DNA from: Stenogyne calaminthoides
Taxonomy: Eukaryota; Streptophyta; Magnoliopsida; Lamiales; Lamiaceae
Reading direction: 5' to 3'
NCBI GenBank assembly: GCA_037126765.1
Contig: JBBCBC010000016.1
Location: 11,582,728-11,646,727 of the forward strand
Length of the DNA: 64,000 nucleotides
The notes below the pieces were generated by a model. It was given only the letters and a program-made list of their open reading frames with translations. It was not told the origin of the DNA and did no database searches. The position numbers and the translations under genes are program-made. Positions 22,612 to 34,470 of this stretch are shown piece after piece; the first letter of the stretch is position 1, and every line of letters begins with the position of its first letter.

Positions 22612-25600
22612 ATGATCACTCACGGTATGGGAAAAAATAATGTGCAACTATACTGAATCGGCAACAAAGATTGTGGATGATAAGTTAAATGCAGTTCAAT
22701 ATCACTCGGGATCCTAATCCATGGAGGTTTGAGCAAATTCTTCAAAAGCAGTGCCTTGAGAAATTTTATACCGCTTTCACCGCAATCCAAAGATGCAAGA
22801 TGAAGCACTAGAATTCCTAAGGAATTTAAGAGTGATACGGATGCTCCAGAGAGATTTAACTACTTTCGACAAATACCGGCGAAGAAATCGACCGACGAAT
22901 GATGATATAACCCGTCTGCTCAAATTTACCAAAAGGACGGATCTACTTTGCTCATTACAGGGGAGAACGAAGATGAGCCGATCGTAAAAGAGTTTTCGAG
23001 AGGCCGACAAACATCATACTTCGTGTTTTGTCGGGCCAATGCTCAAGAGGAAATATCGATTGTTGTTTGACATATTGTCAAAAACAATTATGGGTATCAG
23101 ATTCAGCCCGATGATGCGATTACGTCCGTCAAACTCAGACAAAGATGGTCGCAATAATTGATGAAGCCAAGAACATCAATTGGCATTGGTTTCAAGGCCA
23201 TTTCGCTTCCAAGAACATGAGAAATTTGGAGTTGATGAATGGAGGCGGTATTTCGAGAAGAAGATCGGCAATCTCAACAAGGTTGCGATTATCCTTCGTG
23301 ATAAAATGCCAACGGCCAAATGGGAAAACAGAATGGATCAAGTCCTATAAGGCTTTTCTCCACACCACTTCACCATCTTTGGGCCACCAGACGATGATAT
23401 CGCGCCAACCCCCCAAAGTCAAAGAAAGGGAAAGGCAAGAAGGCAACTTCTTCTGCACCAAATGCGGGGGGATCAGCTCAAGCTGGTGAAGGACCCCTGA
23501 AGGCCCACCAGATGCCCCCAAAGAAGAAAAAAGAAAACCGTGAAGGCCCAGGAGAAGAGGCCAAGAAGCCCCAAGCCCCCATGACTGTTAGAGGATGAGT
23601 CGATGAAGAAGGAGCGCCAGAATAAATTGTTGCACCACAAAAATCGGGTGAAGCATCGACAGCAGGCTTCTCAAAATTTGAGAGCTCGCCAGATCATTCG
23701 AGGAAGAAGCTTGTTTAACGATCTCCTTCTCCTCCGGCCAAACCGAATCACCACTCAGACTAACAAAATTACCGAAAGCATGTCTCTCCTATTCCTCCAC
23801 CTACCCGTGGAACCAGAAACCGTCGATTCGCGGACCGAAAGCTTACGATGTGGAACCTGTAGCCTGCTTCCACGTAAGAACCTCTGCTGGTCGAACCCGA
23901 TCACCCAACTTCCGCTTACTCAAGCACAACCGAACCTTCCACATCTCATCAAACCGAATCCGACAGACAATTCCTCGAGTCCAGATCAACAAAGATCATA
24001 ACCGAAATTGATCGAAATCGCGAATCGAAAAGAGAAATTGATGAGTTGTATCCAGAATCGTCGCCTAACCCGCCATAAGAGAAGAAGTCATGGAGATCCT
24101 CACCGAGAGATCTTCGATTAAAAAAGCTTCTCGGACTTTATAATAATTATTGAACAGATGGGCGGTGATGAGTTTGCGGACTTCGATTTCGACATGAGGA
24201 AATCTGCTAGAGTGGGATCACCACCGAAATGATATCTCGCTAAATCTATCAAAGCTCGATCCACGAGGAAGCTAGGATTGCGGAACAGAAGAATCGAAAT
24301 CGGCGACAAGGCTCTCAAGCAGATGCCATCATGAAGGATACAGAGTCGCCGATGATAGTGGAGCCGGTGTCATAGCTCATGACCAACCACCGGAGGCACA
24401 AACAATCGAACGCATCAAGTGACACTCAACATTCCAACATCACATGTCACCACCGATCAACTTCGGAGATCAAATCTTGTCTCAAAGATCTCCCCGAAAA
24501 GAAGAAGTTGAGGGACCGATAGGCGATCAAAGGAAGATTGCCATCAAGGAAATAAAAGATGAAAGGAAATGGCTATTTCCCGATTAGGGGCAATAAAAGA
24601 TCGGTTCTCCCAAATCAGGTCCCATCAAGCATACCGAAATGATAAAGACCGTTGATGCCAAACTGACTCAGGTGGAACAACAACAAGTTTCTTTTCTGAT
24701 GCTCACTGACAAGCTAGAATTGACAGAAGAGAAACTTGATAAACTGATTAAAACACTCTCTACTGCCATGGAATCTGTCAAGACTGAACTGATATCGAAG
24801 ATTCAAGAGCTAACTACTCAAACTTCAGGCGTATCTGTTGCAGATCTCAACAAGGCGATCGCAGTCAACTTTGGTTCTCTGACCTCCCACCTCACTACTC
24901 TTTTTGATCAAACCAAAAAGGGGGAAGGACTGAATGAGAAACCAACTGACACAACAGGTGCAGGGACATCACAAACTCGGACTGAGAGAGTCACAAGAAA
25001 AACAGCCAGCCAGATACAGACAGATAAGATACTGGCTGAAAAGATGTCCAAAGAGCAGATAGCAGAAGAAGCCCGAAAAAGCCAAGAAAGAAAGGCGGCA
25101 TAAAATGGCAGAGATGTAAAAATCTGAACAAGAAATTCAGATCGAGAGTGAAGAAAGGAAGGGCTGGAAAATCCGTACCAGAACCTAAGCTGCCAGCAAG
25201 AGTTGATGAGATCATCCCAAAAACTGCTGCGCATGCTAAGAAATTTGAGGAATGGAATAAGATCAGGAGTGAATGGCTTCTGGATGCCTTTGTTCTTAAT
25301 CTTGTCCCACAAGAAGAATCTCCTGATGAAGAATTCCTCAACTGGTTACAAAATAAATACCCGGATTTTCTGAAGTATCTGGAAAATGAGGCCAAGCTGA
25401 TCAATGTAAAAATAACTCGCCAAGAGTATGATCTGTTTGGAGTACTCAAGAAAAGGCAGATGGCTCATTTGACAGACTGGCATTTCAAAGATTCTATTTT
25501 GACATCCTGCACAGAACGCAAATAACTGATCCTCAGCAGACTGATGATGTCAAATGGAAACTTTATCAGATTTTCAACGTTCCTCAAGATCAAAGAGAGA

Positions 25601-25629
25601 TGCCAGAAGGATACAAGCCCAAAGAGTGA
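22612..25629 (+). pseudogene. Element B extra gene after pol (aORF), broken
   Basis: Same-strand gene downstream of pol with no recognised function. It starts at the ATG at 22612 (ITHGMGK, against ATHGMGK in C) and ends with stop TGA at 25627-25629. The N-terminal part is heavily frameshifted and matches C at 61309-61860. The middle is broken and lysine-rich. A clean open stretch lies at 24639-25103 with coiled-coil heptads and the block SVADLNKAIAVNFGSLTSHL, kept in C as SFGSLTSHLTALF. The C-terminal stretch 25148-25525 continues, after one slip in a T run near 25498, to a tail ending VPQDQREMPEGYKPKE. Conservation of residues between B and C despite frame damage supports real coding. Confidence 0.72.
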
Positions 25630-25828
25630 AGAATCAGAAGACTACTCAGGATCAACTGTTATTATTTTTTCAAACTTTTCTGATGTAACATGTAATCAAC
25701 ATTCTTTAATAAGAAAAGTTTATTTTCTGATCCTAAGACAAAGTCTCATTGTCTTCTGATTATATGCTCTTAATTGTTCTATTTTTTTATCAACTGTATT
25801 TGGTTTCTCAAAGTGTTTTGGTTTCATC

Positions 25829-25842
25829 AAAAAGGGGGAAAT
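25829..25842 (+). other. Element B polypurine tract
   Basis: AAAAAGGGGGAAAT directly before the 3' LTR start TGTTGGG at 25843. It is the same as in element A. Confidence 0.88.
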
Positions 25843-27412
25843 TGTTGGGAAATTTATAGTTTTGATGAAAGTTCCAAAAACACATGTAATAGGATCGATC
25901 GGACATTAATTTTCGATGTTTATATTACCCGCTATAGGAGACCGAGTTGATAATTCTTGATAGAACAACTGATGTAATAGATAGGTCACATATTGAGGGG
26001 GAACTCAATATGTATAGGTCAGATCTGAAGACTCAAAGAACAGCTGATATCCGACAGGCCAGAATGCTAGAGAAGAACAGAAGATCAGATCGATCTGATC
26101 TAGACAGATATCTCAGCTGAAGTCATGAAGCTCAAACTCAGAATACTTGAAGATCAGATGCCTTCCAGAAGATCAGACCAGAAGACCTACATCAACCGAG
26201 TCTGCTAGTTGAAGCTAAGTCAACCAAAGACCGAAGACTCCATCGTAGACCGATCGATTCAGATCGATCGGTCAACCAGCGAAAATCCGATGTTTAACCT
26301 AGTCATACGTCGATGATCTGAACAAGAAGAATGTCAAGCTTAGTTGGAAGAACATCACTGAAAAGTGAGTCTGCTATCCAATAAGAACAAGACACTTATG
26401 ATCGGAGCCGGCAATTGCGGGATTTGATGCTACCTCTCTGTAACGGCTACAAAGTACAAATTCACGCTTTCGGCCATGCCGTTCCTGGAGCACGTCACAT
26501 CAATCCTGCAAGTCTACCAAATATAGCCTGAAATTCAAATTGCTCTCCAACGGCTCTTTGATTTCAAGGTCTATAAATATGGGATCACACTTTAGAGTGA
26601 ATATGCGAGAAAAACGGAAACGCTGAACAATCAAGAAGCTCAAGCTAATTTCAGATTTCCGCACAAGAACACGATCAAGAAGATTATTTTTATTAAGTGT
26701 TCATCCCATAAGTTCTTAGCATAGAAATCTTTTCATCTAGCTGTTAGGCTGCTTATACGCAAGAAAAGATTTCATAGTTGGAACCAAACAATCTTACCCA
26801 AACCCCCAAGTTAGGTTAAGTTGTTTAGCAAGATTTCAGACTAGGGTTTCTAGTTCTGATCTCTGGGATCGGTTGAGTGTGAACTCTTTAAACATCTAGT
26901 CGGTGTACTGTGTTGGACTAACACATAAAACTAAGTCTAGTTGGTTAAGTCGGTGCCCCTTGTGATAGGGAAGAGTGGACGTAGGACTGGTTTGTCCGAA
27001 CCACTATAAATCTTGTGTGCCTCTACTGCCTTGATTAACTGCTTACACAATCGCACACAACCTTTAAAGCGCATACACATTCCAAGTTGAGATCAGCTAG
27101 CACCAAGCTTCTGATCTGATCATACTTGACACTTCAGTCAACTGATTAAAAGACTAACTTTGGAATCTGATTTATCAAAACTGGTTTTTCACACGGGTAA
27201 AACTTAAGCTTCCGCACACATCAGTTAAACTGATAGTTACCGAACTGATCTGCTTCAGGAGATCAGTAAGTTGGTTATCAGCCCAAACTGATTCACTCGC
27301 ACTCTGATCAGGCTAACTGCCCTCACACCTGATCTGCACAAAAAGTTTTCAGAAGTCTATTCACCCCTCCCCTCTAGACTTCTGCCCTCACTAAACCCGT
27401 TCGGGACCTACA
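25843..27412 (+). repeat. Element B 3' LTR
   Basis: 1570 bases, from TGTTGGGAAATTT to GGGACCTACA, followed by GTCTT. It is closer to C's LTR than the 5' LTR is at many CAG/CTG sites. It still carries the odd CG forms in places, such as 26231-26300. Confidence 0.93.
26572..26579 (+). promoter_or_regulatory. TATA box, element B 3' LTR
   Basis: TATAAATA, the counterpart of 13646-13653. In the 3' LTR it could drive readout into the flanking MSL pseudogene, which lies downstream on the same strand. Confidence 0.65.
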
Positions 27413-28092
27413 GTCTTGTTTTGCTTTTTTTGTAAAAAAAAATTAAGCATTATTTGATGCATAACAAGTATCTAATTTTTGGTGAAGTAATAGTTGAGAG
27501 GGGAATAAAATTGGAAAATAGGAAAAAATTGTTCCAGCATTTTCGATCAGAGTAAAATCTCAAGGCCCAATATAGAAAAATGAAAGAAGGCCCAACGACC
27601 ATTTGGAATTAATTCAGGCCATAAGCATTTGATTTGCAAATCACAAGAAAGAAAAGTCATGCGGAAGATTTATAGTAAGCTTCAATTAAAACACGAAAGC
27701 AAGCACGTGTGCCAGTGTTTTCAAAATCGAATGAACAGTGAACCAACCATCAAACCAGATGTAATTGTTGAACATAACTTGATTAACTTTAAACTTCATT
27801 AACATAATAAAGTTTTTATTATAAGAATTTAAATCTATTTACTAATTAATATCTTTTAAGTTCTATTTATGAAAATATAATGTATATAGTTACTAATTTA
27901 TTAAAATAACCTGAAATGTGCACATGTGAGTCGTGCATGAAACGTGCACGTACAAATCATGCACGAAATTTGTACCAAGTGTGACGTACGGACCATGCAA
28001 AAAATTTGCACGGTATGTGGACATATGGATCATGCACGAAATGTGCACATATCATTTGTATTCCACCTACATAAACACATATACACAATCAT
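27413..28092 (+). other. Flank between element B and the MSL pseudogene
   Basis: The first 94 bases (27413-27506) include the right GTCTT target duplication and are the block copied inside B. The rest is AT-rich and non-coding, apart from the tandem repeat listed separately. No element boundary was recognised. Confidence 0.6.
27932..28055 (+). repeat. Imperfect ~36-base tandem repeat
   Basis: CATGCA-starting units begin at 27958, 27994 and 28031, spaced 36 and 37 bases, with a partial unit from 27932. Each has a CATGCACGAAAT-like start and a purine/pyrimidine-alternating GTGCAC or TGTAC segment. The open frames across it (27933-28151, 27944-28144) follow from the period being a multiple of three. 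Confidence 0.6.
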
Positions 28093-29979
28093 TGTCATGT
28101 TTTTCCAAGATTTTGGTGTGTCTCTCGGTGGGCCCGCAATTTGAGTGTTGAAGACGTTGGGTGTTATGATCCTAGTATCTTCATTTCACGTCAACGAATT
28201 TTTCGGTCAAATTCAAAAAGGTATTATTCGATCAATACATGTTAAACCCTATCGTCGATAAAAATTCAACATCAACAAGAATCAGAACAAGTGATGGTAG
28301 AAGTAGATGTTTGAGTGAAAGGGCGACTGATGGACTAACCATCAGTACATCAACCTTCAAAGTCGAAGAATGATATGATCATCGTTGATCTTCTGCAAAG
28401 ATTGAACAAGAAACATCTCGACTTGGAACATGAAGAAATGGATAAAAAAATAGTGAGGAAAGAGGTCCTCTCGACTCGAGATGAAGACGATCAATCATTA
28501 AGCCCTATCACAAGTGAGGACGAGGCCAAGAAAGTCGGTAAAAAGGTATTTCTCAATGTAGCAAAGTCGGGCGTCTACGTAAGTTAATTAGTTCATTTAT
28601 CTTTGTATAGTTAACTCTACTAGTTAGCCTTGTATATTTAATGGCATTATTATTTTTCATTGACCGATTAGGCATATTCATCTGGAGGATTTAAAGCGGT
28701 TTATGCAGGAGGATGAGGTTTTAAAGACTCTCCATCTTTTCAAAGAAGATGGAACTAAGGGAATCAGCGAACACACAGTTAAAAATTGGGTGGTAAGTTT
28801 ATAATCATAGAGTTCGTTTGTTAAGTGATACTAAGTTTGGAGGGTTATAAAATCGTGTGATATGTTTGACTTGCATATGAAATAAAATTATTTCACATGT
28901 TTGTTAATTAGTGTTTGAAATTCATGTTGATTTAATTTGTTTTCAACTGTTTACTACGAGACATTATAATATGCATGTGAATCCACTTGATAGTTAATGA
29001 TTTTACAAATATTCCCCCTCATATATGTATGTATATTATTTTACCATTGTGATAATAGAGGGTCAATACGTCAATTGATCCCAAATTATAGTTCTTGAAA
29101 TTTTGTTTATCATCTTTAATGATTTTTTCAATTGATAGCTTGTTAACATCTAAACAAAAAAGTAATTTGAATGCGCTTTGTACGTCTTTCAATCCAGGTC
29201 ACTGTATTCAAAGATAAAAAAGTTCTTGCATTGTCCCTAAACGACACAAAAATGACTGTTAACGAACTACAACAATGTTAAATGTCATTGTGGGGATTCT
29301 GTTTGTCGTCTTCAGTCTTTTGATACTCAAAGTTGCAACGACGTACTTTTATATCTTCTTAGGCTCTTAGGTGCTTTTAGTTGTATTTATGTTTGGAAAC
29401 ACGTGTAAGACTATGTTCGAGTCGATCATATTCATGTTCATGATGCATCCATATGTGTGGGCAGTTGTGTTGATATAGATGGAGTTCAAGTAAGTTCCTT
29501 TGTTTTATTTATTATAATTTTACAAGCATGTTTGTAGCATAGTTATGATTTACGGTCCGAATTAAATTGCAAATGCTTGTTGATGAGATGAGTATTCTGA
29601 CAACTGTTTTTCTCAATTCCAGTAATCTCAAATTCTATTATCCAAATAACAATTTTTATTGCAGCCTAGATGTGGGTGAAATAGTAAATTTATGTATTCA
29701 CATTTCAACTTCTGTGAAAAAGAGTGATGTGATGAAATAAAGGATCACAAGGTATGCATTTGTTGCCTTATTTTCTAGATATCTATGTTTTTTTCTTTAA
29801 AATTAATTGTATGTAATGCTTCTTTTTTGGGTATGTTGATAGACCACTGGCACCCTGCTCCAGTGATCGTGACGAGAGATGTGGAGGACATGATGAATCA
29901 TCAAGATATGACTAAGAGATAACAAAGAAAATCACTGCTTCTGGAGAAAACGATGAAGTCTTTCAGAGAGCTGGACATG

Positions 29980-31690
29980 GTGTTAGGTTATACTGGAAAA
30001 TATGTTTTTACTTTGTATAACCAAACTGAATTTCTGTCTTATTTGGTTAAATAAATTATTTACCACTGTTGCATTAAATATGATTGAATGTTGCATATAT
30101 TTACTGCATACCCGTTCAATAAATAGTATGTGTTACATTGTAGTCAATTTAGTGATACCAGATCACAGAAGATCAAATTGACAGTCCCTTGTAACCAAAG
30201 TACAAAATTCACAACCCAGATGGAAAGGAACAATTCATCGTGAAAGATTGAAGTGTAAGGCTCAGATTGACTTGTCTTGACCAAGATATTACACTAGTGC
30301 ATTATGATGCGCTGAAAAGGACCTACAGGAGGATAAATTCTTCAGTACTGAATATAGAAGAATTAGACCTCAGTGGTTCGTTATTTCTTAATCCCCGTCC
30401 CTTAAATAGGATCGTATGGAATTAATAATTATTGCTTTGACTTATGATGGGTAGAGAATCAATGTGATTCAATACTTTATATCTTGGGCAATATTATTAG
30501 TTACATGACGATTGCTAAGATTTAATACGGAGAATCATGTGCAAATACGTCTTGCTTGATTTGTCCCTTTGAGAGGCTCGGAAGTTTTATCATACTAAAT
30601 CTTGCAAGTGGAATTAGTTTCCGGTATGGATAATAATGTTGAGCCGTTCCTAATCCAAGGATTAAGATATTAATTAATATGAAGCTCTTCAGTGGCTTAA
30701 ATTAATTAATGGACTAGATAATCTTAAACACGGGAAATAATAACCGGGAGCCATATTACAGTAATATGAGTTAAGATGAATAGTGCAATATTAATTATGT
30801 AGTGAGATTAATTAATACTTATGGGCTTGAATAATATTGTGGCTCAATATTGATAATTCAAGGTCCATTAGAAGGTCAAATATTAATTCTCCTAAAGGCC
30901 CCTCAAGTAGCCCAAAGATAAAGTCCAATAACTGAAAAAGGATGATTAAAATAAAATAAATTATTGTTGCCTAATTTTCCTATTATTTTCGAAAATAATT
31001 AAGGAAGAAAGAGAAAAAAAATTTTGATTTTCTTGGAAAGATTTTTATGGAATAAGTATTCTTGGAATACAATATTATCTCATAAATTCAAGAAAAGTCA
31101 AAGATCTTATTTTTTTCTAATTAATTATTAATTTTTTTAAAATTGCCTCCTTAATAATAAGGGGAAATTTTGTTGGGATTTAATTATGGAAAATAGAATA
31201 TATTGGATATATTCAAGATTGTGTCATGAAGAAGAAGCAAGGAAACTTCCCACTGGACATTAAACCCTAAAAATTTTACCCCCTTACTATTATAAATAGG
31301 GGATGAATTTTTCATCCTTAATGCTATTCCATGTGTTGAAAAAATTAGAAATCCACAAAGGTGGTGCAACATAATTTTATTTTTCCCTTTTGTTAATTGT
31401 TCGTGAGTATCCTTCCACCGGATTATTGAACAAGGACGTGGGAATACTTTGAGAAGGACTTTGGGTGTGTTCGTGGAACGTCGCTCGTCTTCTCTACTGT
31501 CTTGATCGTCAAGAGATTAGTTCACGTAAACTCTTAGCAATTCTTCATGCGTAGGATTTATGTGGCTTGTTTATATGCATGATCTGTTCTTGAATTAATA
31601 TAAGATTAATTCATACTAGTAATAATTATTATAATTAAATTTATATTTAAATATTCACTCCGAATAGATCCGGGCAATTAATTCCCAACA
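29980..31690 (+). mobile_element. Solo LTR E2 (Ty1/copia family E) inside the MSL pseudogene
   Basis: A 1711-base LTR, from TGTTAGGTTATACTGG to AATTCCCAACA, matching E3's LTR. It is flanked by CATGG (29975-29979) and CATGA (31691-31695), a target duplication with one difference. No internal region remains. It sits within the last exon, between FRELDM and EHRLLPID. The minus-strand frame at 31184-31372 inside it is not a gene. Confidence 0.92.
31291..31298 (+). promoter_or_regulatory. TATA box, solo LTR E2
   Basis: TATAAATA followed by GGGGATGAA, as in E1 and E3. A solo LTR keeps its promoter and could transcribe rightward. Confidence 0.55.
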
Positions 31691-31781
31691 CATGAAACAT
31701 CGTTTGTTGCCCATCGATGTCAACTTACGCAATATAAGTTCGACTAGGCTACCGTCTAACTAGACTACTTGTGTTGATTAA

Positions 31782-33904
31782 GTTTGAACAGCTTGAGTTT
31801 GCGTCTTTGATATGTTAGTAGTATAGAGATTAGGTAGCTAGTTTAAATTGTATTGTGTAATAGTTGTCTTCCATCATCAACTATTTTTTAAACTCTGACT
31901 TAATTACGACTAGGGCTTTTCTACAATCAGGAAGTTATTCACCCTTCCTGATTTTAAAGATCCAATAAAAAGTTGACATATCATCTTGTTTTGCCATTAG
32001 CGATTTAGCTTCGTAATAAAAAGTTATTCACCCTTGATGAAAATTTTTTTCAAATATCCATATAAAATTTTTTATATCAAATTTAACTTTGTTTTTTCAA
32101 AAACGGTTGAACCGCCCGGTTGAACGATTTAACTTCGTGAACCGCTCATGTCGGGTCCAAACTCCTTAAAAATGGTTAATTAATTTTATTATTTTTATTA
32201 AAAATATTTTTTAAATTTTTTTATTATTTTTTCTAAACCTCCATATAATTTAATTTTTTTCTCTCAAATAAATTCATTCAAATTTAACCTTTTATATATT
32301 AACTAATTAATCCACAACGATCATTAACAAAAATCAATTGAAATTAAATATAAGATTTATATTATAAATTAGTTTTTTAATATTTTATAAATAAATATTT
32401 ATTTTTAATGTAACATACAAAAATATAAAAAAATATTTAAATCAATTTAACTGTTGAACCGCTGAAATCTTTTGGACCGGCAATCGATTTTTGATCACCG
32501 GTTGACACTCGTTTTGTATATTAACTTGTGATAATTAACAATCAATGAAATAAAATAAGTATATATCTCATTTTTCAGGAGGGTATTGGCTTATCTATCA
32601 TATTTATGCTGATTGACTTTTAAAAATTTTATAGTCATTTTGTATTATTTTAAATAATAAAAGTGACTTTTAAGGAGGGGTATTGGCTTATCTATCATAC
32701 CCCTCCTTAAAAGTCATTTTATCATTTTAATTACTAATACAAAACTCGCTCGCAAAAATGCGTATAAAAGTCAATTGTGCATAAGATTGGTAGATGGTGG
32801 GAGTATTTCTTTTCATTCTTATTTCTTTTTCATTTCAAATGAAAACGTTATTTATGAAAGTATATATATGATTAGAAAATGATAAGGTACTTAATTTTGT
32901 TTCTCTATCATTCATTTTCCTTTTTTTGTTATCATATTTCATCAATGGCTAAGGATGTCTTCGTTTTTGGATCATTTTGATCTAATTGCATATCAGGCCC
33001 TGTGGTTAATGTTATTTGGGCGTTGTGAAGAGGCCCTGGTCCGACGCATCAACCTTCATGTCTTGTTACGCAAGTCAATTCGACTTTACGGAAGCTTTGA
33101 GGAGCATGGACAGTTTAAAATCCTTTTCAAAGAAGTAAAGGCATTGCAAATAAAACATACTTTAGCATGCAATTTATTTTTGTAGAATATTGATATTATA
33201 TTGGTGTCTCTGATTTATTCAAGAAGTTGCAACACCTTCGAGAAGTTAATCAAGAACTTTGCAAGCGTCTGCTCAATTTTTTTTTCCAATTAAGGAACTA
33301 TTCAATGTGCTGAAGTGTCAACTTAAATGATTTTGTGTTGTTTTGATTTTTTTAAATAATTATTCTCTTTTATGCATTATTGGTTTTTTACATTTTTTAT
33401 TTCTTTAAGGATATGTAATTTATTTTTCATGTCTTTAAATTAGTTTACTTATTATTTGTACTAGTATATCACCCGTGCATTGCACAGTTTGTGAGTATAA
33501 AGTGAATATGATGCGAAATGTATTTTTTTCATGTTAAATGAAGTGGAAATAATTATTTTACATATAATTTTAATATATTTTCACAATCTTTTTTTTTTAT
33601 ATTCCACGATCGATTTTTTTTTTATTTCAATGCAATGTACGATTTGAGAGCATTTTTTACTTTTGAAATTAGGCGTCAAAATTATTTGCGCTCAAAATGC
33701 TTACATTGTTAAATAATGTAAATTTAAAAGGTATTGTTTTTTCTTACAATTTTAATTTATTTCCTTATAAACCATGTAGACTGTCACATGTTATCGTCAT
33801 TCTCATTACATATCAAAATTTTCAAATCGGATATGGCAAATGACAATATATAACTGTCCATTTTTTAAAATTGACCTTATGAAGAAAGTCCAACGTTATT
33901 AAGT
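31782..33904. other. AT-rich intergenic DNA with repeat scraps
   Basis: No gene is supported. It holds the presumed MSL 3' region, a CCGG-containing repeat scrap near 32098-32510, a hairpin at 32665-32715, and an open frame at 32955-33185 (76 residues, not recognised). A following stretch near 33205-33270 could read LQHLREVNQELCKRLL on the plus strand but has no start or partner. Both could be exon scraps of an unknown gene. Confidence 0.5.
32665..32715. repeat. Perfect 19-base inverted repeat (hairpin)
   Basis: Arms at 32665-32683 (GACTTTTAAGGAGGGGTAT) and 32697-32715 are exact reverse complements around a 13-base loop. The loop-side text GTATTGGCTTATCTATCATA also occurs about 100 bases upstream near 32582, so a direct repeat overlaps it. 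It may be a collapsed MITE or the tip of a snapback element. Confidence 0.8.
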
Positions 33905-34470
33905 GATTGTCTCTAACTCTAAGTGGTCATCAAGTCGAGGAATTGGAAACCTGTACCTGACCGTAATCTTATTAATAGCGCGGCTATTCACACAAATTCT
34001 CCACGAGTCATCTTTCTTTAGGGTTAATAGGGTAGGCACTGTACAAGGGCTGATGCTCTCAGGAATATGGCCCTTAGAGAGTAAAGTTTCGACTTGACGG
34101 CGAAACTCTTCATGTTTTGCAGGGCTCATACGATAATGGGGTCTATTCGGAAGAGCTGCACCTGGAACCAAGTCAATTTGGTGTTGAATATTGCGGAGTG
34201 GGGGTAGGCCATCTGGAGGATCCGAAGGGAAAACATCCCTAAACTCATCCACAATTTTCGTGACTATAGAGGGCACAATAGGTGATGAAGAAGGGAGAGT
34301 CGCACATTGCAAAAACACAACCCCAATTCCGGCCATAGTTAATTCAAAAGGCTTCTGGGTGAGCAAAGATATTAGTTTATCTGCCACGTGTGGTGGCTTT
34401 TCATGCTTAGGCATAAGAATACTTTTCCTACCCTTGAAAAGCAGACCGATCAAACATCCAGGGATCGATC
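33905..34470 (-). pseudogene. Element F: Ty3/gypsy chromovirus-like RT fragment
   Basis: The minus strand encodes the protease-RT linker and first part of RT of a Ty3/gypsy element. Blocks include EFRDVFPSDPPDGLPPLRNI, HQIDLVPGAALPNRPHYRMS, LLSKGHIPESISPC and WRICVNSRAINKITVRYRFP, then IPRLDD. The wording matches chromoviruses. It stops after DDHLE, well before the catalytic YVDD, at about 33905. On its upstream side it is cut by the LTR of E3 at 34471; the rest would lie right of this window. The fragment itself is open, but nothing else of the element is visible. Confidence 0.85.

Larger units (their letters stand above)
12899..27412 (+). mobile_element. Element B: Ty1/copia LTR retrotransposon, SIRE-type
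   Basis: A 14.5 kb plus-strand element with target duplication GTCTT at 12894-12898 and 27413-27417. Order: 5' LTR, a misplaced 94-base flank copy, gag without its start, PR, IN, RT, RNase H, spacer with an antisense unit, extra gene, PPT, 3' LTR. It belongs to the same family as C (51435 onward), which helps read its broken frames. Compared with C it has many small changes, very often at CAG/CTG. Expected PBS and gag start are missing because of the 94-base anomaly. Confidence 0.92.
28093..31781 (+). pseudogene. MSL10-like: MSL10-like mechanosensitive channel pseudogene
   Basis: A decayed copy of a plant MscS-like channel gene (plasma-membrane type, MSL4-10 group; MS_channel domain). Exons in order: 28093-28578 with SSFHVNEFFGQIQ and DEAKKVGKKVFLNVAKSG; 28672-28792 with HIHLEDLKRFMQEDEVLKTL and VKNWV; 29198-29489 with LALSLNDTKMTVNELQQ and VFMFGNTCKTMFESIIFMFM, the pore-lining side; 29573-29751 with LVDEMSILTTVFLN and CIHISTS; and 29843 to the end with DHWHPAPVIV, MNHQDM and FRELDM, then EHRLLPIDVNLR after the solo LTR. 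Most borders have GT/AG, but the acceptor before 29573 is AA. Exon 3 has several frame breaks and a TAG, and exon 4 a TAA. The N-terminal half and first membrane helices are missing. The final stop at 31761 looks like a TGG-to-TAG change. Not functional. Confidence 0.88.

Noticed and set aside
32955..33185. 76-residue plus-strand frame with KSIRLYGSFEEHGQF
   Set aside because: No family recognised, no second copy in the window and no clear gene structure around it. Kept only as a note in the intergenic entry.
33465..33490. ACCCGTGCATTGCAC motif, similar to a dispersed plant repeat end
   Set aside because: Only one end is visible, with no inverted partner or target duplication, so the class cannot be assigned.
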